Both the position numbers and the translations under genes were made by a program. 64,000 nucleotides of DNA from Cerasibacillus quisquiliarum (GTDB taxonomy: Bacteria; Bacillota; Bacilli; Bacillales; Amphibacillaceae), in contig NZ_JACHHA010000008.1 of NCBI RefSeq assembly GCF_014202495.1, positions 1 to 64,000 on the forward strand. Direction: 5' to 3'. The notes under the pieces are model-generated. The model searched no databases and was not told the DNA's origin. It saw only the letters and a list, made by a program, of their open reading frames with translations. Positions 53,147 to 61,453 of the stretch are shown here, one piece after another (position 1 is the stretch's first letter; the number at the start of each line of letters is the position of its first letter).

Positions 53147-54346
53147 GTGTTATGGAAAAAAGACCAAGAATCATACGATCATAATCGGTTTATTGATTAT
53201 TTTCTAATGAGCTTAATTGTTTTAATAGTTAGTGCTGTTATTTTCAGGCAGAGGATGCTTTTTGTAGCAATCGGTTTTATGGTGACATATTTAATATTGT
53301 ATTATTTATATGAAAAAACATTGACTAGGAAAATAAAGCTGAAAGATCGACCGACATCGATTCGCCTTTTTCCAGAAGAAAAAATGAAGCTCTCTTTTGA
53401 AATAGAGAACCAGTCATTCTTTCCTATTTTTAATGGTAAGTTAACATTGCAAATTGCATCTCCTGTTCAAGCCTATACATATATTTTGGATGTGGAAGAG
53501 TATTGGAAAGAACCTGTTCATATTTATGGTTCTATCTCGCCACGAAGTCAAATGAGAATTAAACTGCCGCTTCTTGCAAAAAAGCGCGGTGTTGCAAAAG
53601 TGAATCATATCCAGTATTCATTACCACATCTATTTAACTATCGATTAATGACATTGCGATATGGAAAAAGATATGAAACGGAAATCATTGTCTATCCAGA
53701 GCTACTTCCAGTAAGTGGTATTCAGATTTTAAATCAGATGACTCCGGGGATGAGTCGTTATCAGACATCGCCATTTGAAGATATACAAGAACCGGTAACA
53801 ATCAGAGATTATCAGCAACGAGATCCATTTCATCGGATAAACTGGAAAGCCTCGGCAAAGTCATTGACATTACAAACAAATGTCTATGAGCGAGTGATTA
53901 ATCGTTCATTTTTATTTTTAGTGAATGTCGAGTCTCCACCGAATCATTATGTTGATATTGAACATGTTTTATCTTATACGGCTTATTTAAGTGAATATGC
54001 GACCAAACAAAACATTCCATATGAGATTTATTTGAATGCTTTTAAGGTAGGTGAAATACCTTTTATTCATTTGCCAATGAGTGAAGGGAAGGTACACTTT
54101 CGGAATACATTAGAAATGTTAGCTAGACTGAAACGAATGCCTGTCACATACTCATTTGAACAGATAGTGCAGCATGTCCTACGATATAACCAAAGTTTTC
54201 ACACAGTTGTGATAATTGGACTCGTCTCTGAAGAAACACGGACTGATTTGAGCCGAATAGGTATAAGGGTGTTTCACATTCATGAAGCGGATGATGGAGC
54301 ATACTTAAAACCATTGGTTACAAGTGAAGTAGTGAAACATGCCTAA
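53147..54346 (+). CDS. DUF58 (YeaD-like) protein
   Basis: A 399-residue protein with two N-terminal membrane helices (FLMSLIVLIVSAVIF and MLFVAIGFMVTYLILYYLY) and the DUF58 signature in its second half: EPVTIRDYQQRDPFHRINWKASAK. GTG 53147 is preferred over ATG 53141 because AGGGGGA abuts the ATG but is 6 bases from the GTG. DUF58 proteins contain a vWA-like fold and work with MoxR ATPases. It is the first gene of a three-gene operon with a membrane protein and MoxR. Confidence 0.85.
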   Translation: MLWKKDQESYDHNRFIDYFLMSLIVLIVSAVIFRQRMLFVAIGFMVTYLILYYLYEKTLTRKIKLKDRPTSIRLFPEEKMKLSFEIENQSFFPIFNGKLTLQIASPVQAYTYILDVEEYWKEPVHIYGSISPRSQMRIKLPLLAKKRGVAKVNHIQYSLPHLFNYRLMTLRYGKRYETEIIVYPELLPVSGIQILNQMTPGMSRYQTSPFEDIQEPVTIRDYQQRDPFHRINWKASAKSLTLQTNVYERVINRSFLFLVNVESPPNHYVDIEHVLSYTAYLSEYATKQNIPYEIYLNAFKVGEIPFIHLPMSEGKVHFRNTLEMLARLKRMPVTYSFEQIVQHVLRYNQSFHTVVIIGLVSEETRTDLSRIGIRVFHIHEADDGAYLKPLVTSEVVKHA

Positions 54347-54364
54347 AAGGTGGGGGGTGTGAAC

Positions 54365-55519
54365 ATGCAAAATAAATCTATCAAATACGGATCGCATCTA
54401 TTAAGTGAAGTAACAGTCATCTTTTTATTAACGCTCCCGATTGCCAATTCTCTGTCACATGGAATCTATTTTTTACTCTTTTTAGCTATTTGGGTATTTT
54501 TCATTATTCTCGGTCGCTGGGTTGGAGACACGCATACTTATTTTTTTCTTGGGTTCGTTCCAGTACTTATTTTTCATTTTATGGGATTTCCACTATTACA
54601 CACTTTTATTCTTGCGCTGATTTTGACGTGGCGCTTTGCAATGATACGCCGTGAAACGCTCGAATATCCTGAAATCATTTATCTAGGTTTAACCGTTATT
54701 TTAATGATTTTTAATATGATACAGAAGCATGATCCAACACTTATTATATATTTATTTATTCAGTTTTTTGTCGTTTCAATTGGTTCGGCATTGAGTTATA
54801 TGACAAATATGAAATCAACGAAGCATTATGTTCGCTATTTATTATCTTATATAGTTTTTTTAACAAGTGGTTCAATCGTTATTTTAATTATATTTATCGG
54901 GTTAAAGAAAATCTGGGATGTTGTCTTCCCATACCTAGCGATGGCGCTTGGGCATATCGTTGGTCAACTATCGTTTTTGGATTCATTTTTCAAAGATGTT
55001 GAGATGCCTGAATCAAAAGAAGACCCCGTTGCTTTTGAACCAGAAGAGGATGTCACTGACCTGCCTTCGACATTTGACGCACTTGCTCCAGGATTAATCC
55101 TTAACCTGATCATTATCGGATTATTGATTTTATTTGTGCTATGGCTCGTACTTAAAAAGCGAAGAGGTCCAGAAAGTAAAATTCGCCAAGTTAATCAACC
55201 ACATATAGTGAAACCGTTAAAACAGAAAGAAGAGAAAAATGTATCTCGCTTATTTAACTTTTCGAGAAGAAAACCTGTACATCCTGTTAGAAAAGCTATG
55301 TATGATTTAGAACGGAAAGCTCTTAAGCATGGCCAAGGTCGCCTGCCGTTCGAAACTGTCGATGAGTGGTTTGGACGATTAGAAATCGATTTACCTAGTG
55401 ACATTTATCAGATGATTCGCTATGGAGAAATCAATGTAGATAGAAAGAAAATAGCTCTATTTCTAAAGCAACTTAAAGAAGCTGAACGAAAAATAATAGC
55501 TAATGACTCAGGAAGGTGA
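54365..55519 (+). CDS. Polytopic membrane protein of the MoxR/DUF58 operon
   Basis: A 384-residue protein with about eight membrane helices in the first two thirds, an acidic outside/inside loop (EDPVAFEPEEDVTDLPS), one more helix (LILNLIIIGLLILFVLWLV), and a soluble C-terminus VRKAMYDLERKALKHGQGRL with the ETVDEWFGRL stretch typical of DUF4129-like tails. It stands where transglutaminase-type proteins (YebA) stand in related operons but no transglutaminase Cys-His-Asp triad is visible. GGTGGGGGGTG precedes ATG 54365. It ends overlapping the MoxR leader. Confidence 0.75.
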   Translation: MQNKSIKYGSHLLSEVTVIFLLTLPIANSLSHGIYFLLFLAIWVFFIILGRWVGDTHTYFFLGFVPVLIFHFMGFPLLHTFILALILTWRFAMIRRETLEYPEIIYLGLTVILMIFNMIQKHDPTLIIYLFIQFFVVSIGSALSYMTNMKSTKHYVRYLLSYIVFLTSGSIVILIIFIGLKKIWDVVFPYLAMALGHIVGQLSFLDSFFKDVEMPESKEDPVAFEPEEDVTDLPSTFDALAPGLILNLIIIGLLILFVLWLVLKKRRGPESKIRQVNQPHIVKPLKQKEEKNVSRLFNFSRRKPVHPVRKAMYDLERKALKHGQGRLPFETVDEWFGRLEIDLPSDIYQMIRYGEINVDRKKIALFLKQLKEAERKIIANDSGR

Positions 55520-55523
55520 TTAT

Positions 55524-56462
55524 ATGGAAAAAATATTAAAAGCAAAACAAGCATTACAACAAGTCATCTATGGGAAAGAAACTGAAATTGATTTATTATT
55601 TATCGCCATTATTGCTGGTGGGCATATTTTACTTGAAAGTGCACCAGGAACAGGGAAGACAAAATTGGCGAAGAGTTTTGCTAAGGTGATGCATGGTGAT
55701 TTTAACCGAGTTCAATTCACACCTGACGTATTACCAAGTGATGTCACGGGTATTCGTTATTTTAACCCAAAATATGAGACGTTTGAATTAAGAGAAGGAC
55801 CAGTTGTAACGAATGTATTACTGGCTGACGAGATTAACCGGGCGACACCAAAAACTCAGTCGAGTTTATTAGAGGTGATGGAAGAATATCAGGTGACGAT
55901 TGATGGAGAAACGGTTACCGTGCCACAGCCTTTTATCGTCCTTGCGACACAAAACCCAGTTGAGAGCAATTATGGGACGTTCCCACTTCCAGAAGCACAG
56001 CTAGACCGTTTTCTGTTCAAAATCAATCTCGGTTATCCGACGCGAGAAGAAGAGAAGGAAATTTTACAAAATTATCGTCTCCAAGATCCATATAATGAAT
56101 TAGAAGTTATTTTAGAGCCGGAAGACATTTTAGAGTTACGACACCAAGCAAAAGAAGTCGTTATGACGGATATTGTGACAGATTATTTATTAGATATAGT
56201 CCATGAAACACGAACACATTCGGAAATTGAACTTGGAATTAGTCCGCGTGGGGTTTTAGCGTTGATGCGGGCGGCACAAGCGAAAGCATTGGTGGAAGAA
56301 CGTGAGTATATTACCCCACAAGATATAAAAACTTTAGCGTCTTATGTCTTTCCACATCGTCTCATTTTAACGATGGAAGGAGCGATTAAGAAGACAGCAG
56401 ATGATATTGTACGACAGATTTTAAATCAAATTCCTGTTCCAGTAGAAAATGTAATGAATTAG
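55524..56462 (+). CDS. MoxR-family AAA+ ATPase
   Basis: A 312-residue ATPase. Walker A in LLESAPGTGKTKLAKS (40-46), Walker B VLLADEINRATPKTQSSLLEVMEE, sensor 1 IVLATQNPVE and sensor 2 in the LGISPRGVLALMRAAQ part. MoxR proteins assist assembly or metal loading of partner complexes, usually with a DUF58/vWA protein, as here. GGAAGGTG precedes ATG 55524. Gene order DUF58-membrane-MoxR is reversed relative to the yeaC-yeaD-yebA order of B. subtilis. Confidence 0.92.
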   Translation: MEKILKAKQALQQVIYGKETEIDLLFIAIIAGGHILLESAPGTGKTKLAKSFAKVMHGDFNRVQFTPDVLPSDVTGIRYFNPKYETFELREGPVVTNVLLADEINRATPKTQSSLLEVMEEYQVTIDGETVTVPQPFIVLATQNPVESNYGTFPLPEAQLDRFLFKINLGYPTREEEKEILQNYRLQDPYNELEVILEPEDILELRHQAKEVVMTDIVTDYLLDIVHETRTHSEIELGISPRGVLALMRAAQAKALVEEREYITPQDIKTLASYVFPHRLILTMEGAIKKTADDIVRQILNQIPVPVENVMN

Positions 56463-56512
56463 TTCAAATGAATAGTTTAATGAAATAATCGGATGAAAGG
56501 AAGAGATAGTTG

Positions 56513-57544
56513 ATGTTCATTAAACCGAAAAAGCTAGAGCGTGGCGATCTTGTTGCAACTGTAAGCCCATCTTGGGGTGGAGCAGGAGAGCCAGAACTGA
56601 GATGGCGTTATGAGCAAGGGGTTAAACGTTTGCAAGATGTGTTTGGATTAAAAGTTGTGGCAATGCCAAATAGTTTAAAAGGGGAAGACTATCTTTATCA
56701 ACACCCAGAAGCACGAGCTGAAGATTTAATGCAAGCTTTTAAAGATGATAATATTAAAGCGATTATTGCCAATATTGGCGGTAACGAAAGCATTCGTTTA
56801 CTACCGTATATTGATTTTGATGTCATTCGAAGAAACCCAAAAATATTTATGGGTTACTCAGATGTGACAATTACCCACTTATTTTGTCTAAAAGCAGGTA
56901 TATCATCCTTTTATGGTCCAGCTGTTTTAACTGATTTTGCAGAAAATGTGGAGATGGATCCATATACGATTGAGATGGTTGAGCGCTTCTTGTTTTCAAG
57001 TGATGTGGTAGGTGAAATTGTACCAGCTAAACAGTGGACGAGTGAATATTTAGAGTGGGATATTAAGAATAAAGATACACGTCGGACGATGCAGCCGAAT
57101 CGAGATTATGAATTGCTCCAAGGGGAAGGTGTCGTTCAAGGACATTTAATGGGGGGATGTATTGAGGTGCTTGAATTTGCCAAAGGAACAGCTATCTGGC
57201 CCAATCAAGAGATGTGGGACGGAAGCATCTTATTTTTTGAAACATCAGAAGAAAAGCCAAATCCAAAAAACATTACTTATTGGCTTCGTAACTATGCGGC
57301 ACAAGGCATTTTAGAACGAGCAAAGGGAATGATTTTTGCGAAACCACAAGATGAGGCTTTTTATGAAGAATATAAAGATGCGATTTTAACAGTTATGCGA
57401 GAGTATGATTTAGATATGCCAATTTTATATAACTTAAATTTTGGGCACACAGAGCCTAAGTTTATTTTACCTTATGGGGCAAAAGCGGAAATTGATTGTG
57501 AGCGAGTCTCCTTTTCGATTATTGATCAAGCTGTCACTTCATAA
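56513..57544 (+). CDS. S66-family serine peptidase (MccF/LD-carboxypeptidase-like)
   Basis: A 343-residue cytoplasmic enzyme. The nucleophile S116 lies in IFMGYSDVTITH, after the strand IIANIGGNES; the catalytic Glu/His are expected in SILFFETSEEKPNP and LNFGHTEPKF. Both MccF (microcin C self-immunity, cleaving the toxic aminoacyl nucleotide) and LD-carboxypeptidases share this plan; the 'SWGGAGEPELRWRYEQG' N-terminus is closer to the MccF-like subgroup. ATG 56513 follows GAAAGGAAGAG. Terminator at 57546. Confidence 0.88.
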   Translation: MFIKPKKLERGDLVATVSPSWGGAGEPELRWRYEQGVKRLQDVFGLKVVAMPNSLKGEDYLYQHPEARAEDLMQAFKDDNIKAIIANIGGNESIRLLPYIDFDVIRRNPKIFMGYSDVTITHLFCLKAGISSFYGPAVLTDFAENVEMDPYTIEMVERFLFSSDVVGEIVPAKQWTSEYLEWDIKNKDTRRTMQPNRDYELLQGEGVVQGHLMGGCIEVLEFAKGTAIWPNQEMWDGSILFFETSEEKPNPKNITYWLRNYAAQGILERAKGMIFAKPQDEAFYEEYKDAILTVMREYDLDMPILYNLNFGHTEPKFILPYGAKAEIDCERVSFSIIDQAVTS

Positions 57545-57545
57545 A

Positions 57546-57590
57546 AAAAGAAGCAGACGCCTTATTGGTAGGTGTTTGCTTCTTTTTATT
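57546..57590 (+). terminator. Bidirectional terminator
   Basis: AAGAAGCAGACGCCT / AGGTGTTTGCTTCTT stem followed by Ts, serving the S66 gene and probably the convergent membrane-protein pair. Confidence 0.88.
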
Positions 57591-57834
57591 TTGATTTAAG
57601 ACTCTTTTGTGCTTCAAACCATTCTCGTAACAGATAGAGTAAACCGAGAAGAAGCAGGAGCAAGAAGACGATCACATGTTGGATCATATCAAAAATAAAC
57701 AGCCCTGTAAGAATGATCATATAAATCATTGGTACGATAAATGCAGCAAATGGATTCGGATGTTTTGATAAAAAATATTGAATCGCTAACATGGCTGCGA
57801 TAGTAAATACGATGAAATAGTTACGCTCCCCCAA
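57586..57834 (-). CDS. Small membrane protein
   Basis: An 82-residue protein with two or three membrane helices (YFIVFTIAAMLAIQYFL, FAAFIVPMIYMIILTGLFIF, VIVFLLLLLLGLLYLL) and a charged C-terminus. It starts at TTG 57834 with GAGGTG upstream. It lies 65 bases after the 57900-58646 gene on the same strand, likely one transcription unit. No family recognised. Confidence 0.65.
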   Translation of the reverse strand: MGERNYFIVFTIAAMLAIQYFLSKHPNPFAAFIVPMIYMIILTGLFIFDMIQHVIVFLLLLLLGLLYLLREWFEAQKSLKSK

Positions 57835-57899
57835 TGTATCACCTCAAAATGTGGAAATTTGCCTTAGATGTTTGTAGTTAGCATTCGTAGGAGTCGTTG

Positions 57900-58646
57900 T
57901 TAGCTAGTCGATTTTTTAGCTTGAATAAGTAAGTCGTGGAGCTCTCTCGTTTCATTCGCATCTTTTCTAGCAATCATCACATAATCATCCTTTATTTGGA
58001 TATATAAAACTGGTTTAGTACGTTTCTGAATAAATAATGTACCTGTGCCATATGGTTCCACAAGTTGGAAACGTCCCTTTAAAAGATTCGTCGTTGCAAA
58101 ACCATTCGTTTTCATGATGACTTCAGGGAGTTCATCAAGTAGAGCCATATGCTCGATGTCGTCGATATCCAATTCTAGCCCATACATACCAGTAATCTCA
58201 AATATATTTTGATTAACTTTAATTTCATTATCAATATAACCAACAACGAAAATAGCAATGATAAAGCCAAGCGTGACAATGCTAATGATAGCAGTCGTCC
58301 AAATCGCTTTTTTTCTTTTATGTGGTACTTCATAACGTTGTACCCATATCATTCCACCTAGTAACACAATAAGAAATATACCGATACCAATTTCAAAACC
58401 ATAAGGAACCGGCAATAAGCCAACGATAAACGTGAGAGCAAAGATCCAAAACGAAATGGTCAGCGCTTTAGCCATTGCATCTAAATAACCATTCTCCTGT
58501 AAATAGATTTTTTCTTCTTCAGAACGCTTATTAAAGCCACTGATTAAAAAATACTCTTTCTTCTTTGCAATTAGATATGTTAGTCCACCGAAAATAAGCA
58601 GTGTCCAACCCATTGTGATGATATAAATGATTGTACCTGTATCCAT
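57900..58646 (-). CDS. Membrane protein with C-terminal PH-like domain
   Basis: A 248-residue protein. Four membrane helices (about 6-26, 62-80, 85-102, 117-137) separated by a soluble loop with SGFNKRSEEEKIYLQENGY (the DUF3784-type 'SGYNxxxxxEK' stretch), then about 110 residues of beta-rich sequence (FATTNLLKGRFQLVEPYG, TLFIQKRTKPVLYIQIKDDYVMI) resembling bacterial PH domains. GGTGGTG precedes ATG 58646. Function unknown. Confidence 0.72.
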   Translation of the reverse strand: MDTGTIIYIITMGWTLLIFGGLTYLIAKKKEYFLISGFNKRSEEEKIYLQENGYLDAMAKALTISFWIFALTFIVGLLPVPYGFEIGIGIFLIVLLGGMIWVQRYEVPHKRKKAIWTTAIISIVTLGFIIAIFVVGYIDNEIKVNQNIFEITGMYGLELDIDDIEHMALLDELPEVIMKTNGFATTNLLKGRFQLVEPYGTGTLFIQKRTKPVLYIQIKDDYVMIARKDANETRELHDLLIQAKKSTS

Positions 58647-58721
58647 AAGAGTCACCACCAAAATAGATTCTATTATTACATACGATTGATTTTCACTTTA
58701 GTTTCAAAATCGCTCGATCTC

Positions 58722-58772
58722 ATGGAAAAATCGAGCGGCGACAGGTTGAAATCGAGCGGTGGCAGGTTGAAA
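58722..58772. repeat. Short direct repeats, family C
   Basis: Two full copies AAATCGAGCGGCGACAGGTTG and AAATCGAGCGGTGGCAGGTTG plus a third truncated AAATCGCATAG. The unit is the same as at 44163-44242. Confidence 0.85.
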
Positions 58773-58868
58773 TCGCATAGCCTTTAATAAGCATATTAAA
58801 GTATATTCATAACAAACCTTCCGCTATAGTAAAACAAATTATGAAATTTTCAAAAAAAGGGTGTACAA

Positions 58869-58925
58869 ATGAATTGGATTTATGTATATTATCTATTAAC
58901 GGAATATATATGGACATTTCCCTAA
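58869..58925 (+). CDS. Possible 18-codon leader peptide
   Basis: ATG 58869 follows AAAGGGTGTACAA and opens MNWIYVYYLLTEYIWTFP before a stop 22 bases upstream of the amidohydrolase start. Seven of 18 residues are aromatic (four Tyr, two Trp, one Phe). Its position just ahead of the operon start and its own ribosome binding site suggest a leader peptide or a tiny membrane peptide; no attenuator hairpins were identified. Confidence 0.35.
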   Translation: MNWIYVYYLLTEYIWTFP

Positions 58926-58947
58926 TTAGAGAAGGAGGTGTATTAAC

Positions 58948-60180
58948 ATGGTTAAAAAACTAGTTAAGCGATATTTAGCAGAAGTTGAGGAAGATATCAT
59001 ATCCATCCGGAGACACTTACATCGATATCCTGAATTAAGCCATCAAGAATATAAAACATCTAAGCTCGTTCAAGAAAAATTAGCTGCATCTCACATCCAA
59101 TTTAAAGCAGGGTATGGGAATACTGGCGTATTAGGTATGATTCAAGGTGAAAAGCCAGGTAAGACAGTTGCTTTACGGGCAGATATGGATGCGCTTCCAA
59201 TTCAAGAGAAAAATGATATCCCCTATAAATCAACTAAACCGGGAGTTATGCACGCCTGTGGCCATGATGCACACACAGCGATGCTCTTAGGTGCGGCGGA
59301 AATATTAAATCGCATGAGAGCGCATATAGAAGGAAAAGTATTACTTGTTTTTCAACCCGCCGAAGAGGATGCACCAATTGGGGGAGCTCAGCTGATGCTT
59401 AATGACGGTGTCTTCGAGAAACATCAACCAGATGTTATATACGGCATGCATGTGTGGCCTGATTTGCCTGTTGGAACAATAGGTATTAGGAAAAGAGAAA
59501 TGATGGGAGCAAGTGATCGTTTTAAGATTACTATTCAAGGCCGTGGCGGTCATGCGAGTATGCCACATCAAACGAATGATGCCATTGTAACAGCTGGCTA
59601 TCTTATAACAGCTATGCAATCAATTGTTAGCCGCTCAATCAATCCGTTAAAACAATCAGTTGTTACAATTGGAAAAATTAATGGTGGCTATCAGGCAAAC
59701 GTCATTGCAGAAAAAGTAACACTGTCAGGAACAGTGAGAACATATGATCAGGAAATTAAACATAAGATTAAACAACGTTTATCAAAGATATGTAATAAAA
59801 CGGCGGCAATGTTTGAATCGACAATTGATATGACATATATTGATGGTTATGAAGCAACAATTAATACACCAAGATGGGCATCGCTCGTTAGGCAAACGGC
59901 TATTGATTTATTTGGAAATAATGCAACACCAGAAGTAGAGCCAGCTTTAACAGCGGAAGATTTTAGTCGCTACCTTAAGCATTATCAAGGTGCATTTATT
60001 TGGTTAGGCACAAGAGTGGATCATCCAAATGAACAAAAAGCATTGCATAACCCAGAATTTAAATTGAATGAAAAAGCATTGCCATTAGGTAGTGAGCTTT
60101 TAGTTCATCTAGTATTAAACACATTAAAAAAACTAAATGGTGAAGTAAATGAATCGCATGCAATTTATCAAATCCATTGA
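58948..60180 (+). CDS. M20-family amidohydrolase (N-acyl-amino-acid/AbgB-like)
   Basis: A 410-residue metal-dependent amidohydrolase. Metal ligands are seen in MHACGHDAHTAM and QPAEEDAPIGGAQ, later HVWPDLPVGT and the dimerisation lid with GGHASMPHQTNDAI. It begins with the family's ISIRRHLHRYPELS. GAAGGAGGTG precedes ATG. It overlaps the next M20 gene by 32 bases, and AbgT follows, so the operon resembles abgABT of E. coli, which imports and cleaves p-aminobenzoyl-glutamate. Confidence 0.9.
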   Translation: MVKKLVKRYLAEVEEDIISIRRHLHRYPELSHQEYKTSKLVQEKLAASHIQFKAGYGNTGVLGMIQGEKPGKTVALRADMDALPIQEKNDIPYKSTKPGVMHACGHDAHTAMLLGAAEILNRMRAHIEGKVLLVFQPAEEDAPIGGAQLMLNDGVFEKHQPDVIYGMHVWPDLPVGTIGIRKREMMGASDRFKITIQGRGGHASMPHQTNDAIVTAGYLITAMQSIVSRSINPLKQSVVTIGKINGGYQANVIAEKVTLSGTVRTYDQEIKHKIKQRLSKICNKTAAMFESTIDMTYIDGYEATINTPRWASLVRQTAIDLFGNNATPEVEPALTAEDFSRYLKHYQGAFIWLGTRVDHPNEQKALHNPEFKLNEKALPLGSELLVHLVLNTLKKLNGEVNESHAIYQIH

Positions 60181-61453
60181 ACAACAAATGATTCAGTGGC
60201 GTCGTCAATTTCATAAAAATCCAGAGTTAGGTTTTATGGAATATAGAACGACAGCATATATTTATAGACATTTAAAAAAACTACAATTCAAGACATTTAT
60301 TGGGCAGGAAGTTATGTCTGATAGCGCTCGATATGGCTTGCCAGCAAAAGCCACATTAAGACACTATGAGAAAACAGTACTTAAACAGGGTGAAATTGAA
60401 AGCGCTATCTTTTGTGAAATAAAAGATGGATTTACAGGTGTTATTGGACAAATAAAAAGTAAACACTCTGGCCCACATAGCGCATTTAGATTCGATATCG
60501 ATGCATTACCTATTACGGAAACGACGGAAAAGTCACATCATCCGTATAAAAACAACTATACATCTACAAATAAAGGTGTCATGCATGCTTGTGGACATGA
60601 TGGACACATCGCAATCGGTTTAGCTTTAGCAACATATATCTCTAAAAGGATTAATCAATTGACAGGTACATTTACTCTTATATTTCAACCAGCTGAAGAA
60701 GGCGGAAGAGGTGCACATGCCATTGTAGAGAATGGCTGGCTCGATGGGGTCGACTATTTTTATTCGGGACATATTGGCTTAAATGATTTAGATGTTGGTA
60801 CGGTAGCTTTAGCTGCTAATGGATTTTTAGCATCAACGAAAATAGATGTTTTATTTAAAGGCGAAGCTTCACATGCAGGTATTTCACCAGAAAAAGGTAA
60901 AAATAGTTTACTAGCAGCAGCAAATGCTGTTATGAATCTTTATGCAATTTCTAGACATAGTGAAGGTATTTCAAGGATTAATGTAGGTAAAATGATAGGG
61001 GGAACAGGGCGTAATGTGATTGCGCCATCTAGTAAATTAGAAATTGAAACACGTGGGGAAACTGAAAGAATCAACCGTTATTTAACAGAGCGAGCATTAG
61101 CTATTTTAGAAGGTTCAGCGAAAATGTATGATGTTTCATTAAAAAAAGAAGTTGTCGGTCAAACAAATGTCGTGAATTGTCATCCAGAATTAATCGAAAA
61201 GTTATTTAATCATATTCAAACAGATGATTATATTAAAAACGTGCTTAAAATAACTGATGTTTCTGGTTCTGAAGATGTTAGTTTTATGATGAATCGTGTT
61301 CACAATCATGGTGGAAAAGCGACATATATGATTTTTGGAGCAAATATAAAACATGGACACCATCATCCATCATTCGATTTTAATGAACGCGTGTTAACAA
61401 TTGCTTTAGACGTTTACATCCAAGCTTTAGGAATTTTTAATAAAAGGAGATGA
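60149..61453 (+). CDS. M20-family amidohydrolase (AbgA-like)
   Basis: A 434-residue second M20 enzyme. MIQWRRQFHKNPELGFMEYR, MHACGHDGHIAIGLAL, FQPAEEGGRGAHAIVE and the lid segment GEASHAGISPEKGKN carry the metal and dimer contacts. The N-terminal insertion (GQEVMSDSARYGLPAKATLR) is characteristic of AbgA, the subunit that pairs with AbgB to hydrolyse p-aminobenzoyl-glutamate. The start lies inside the upstream gene, and the stop overlaps the AbgT start (ATGA), giving tight coupling. Confidence 0.88.
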   Translation: MNRMQFIKSIEQQMIQWRRQFHKNPELGFMEYRTTAYIYRHLKKLQFKTFIGQEVMSDSARYGLPAKATLRHYEKTVLKQGEIESAIFCEIKDGFTGVIGQIKSKHSGPHSAFRFDIDALPITETTEKSHHPYKNNYTSTNKGVMHACGHDGHIAIGLALATYISKRINQLTGTFTLIFQPAEEGGRGAHAIVENGWLDGVDYFYSGHIGLNDLDVGTVALAANGFLASTKIDVLFKGEASHAGISPEKGKNSLLAAANAVMNLYAISRHSEGISRINVGKMIGGTGRNVIAPSSKLEIETRGETERINRYLTERALAILEGSAKMYDVSLKKEVVGQTNVVNCHPELIEKLFNHIQTDDYIKNVLKITDVSGSEDVSFMMNRVHNHGGKATYMIFGANIKHGHHHPSFDFNERVLTIALDVYIQALGIFNKRR

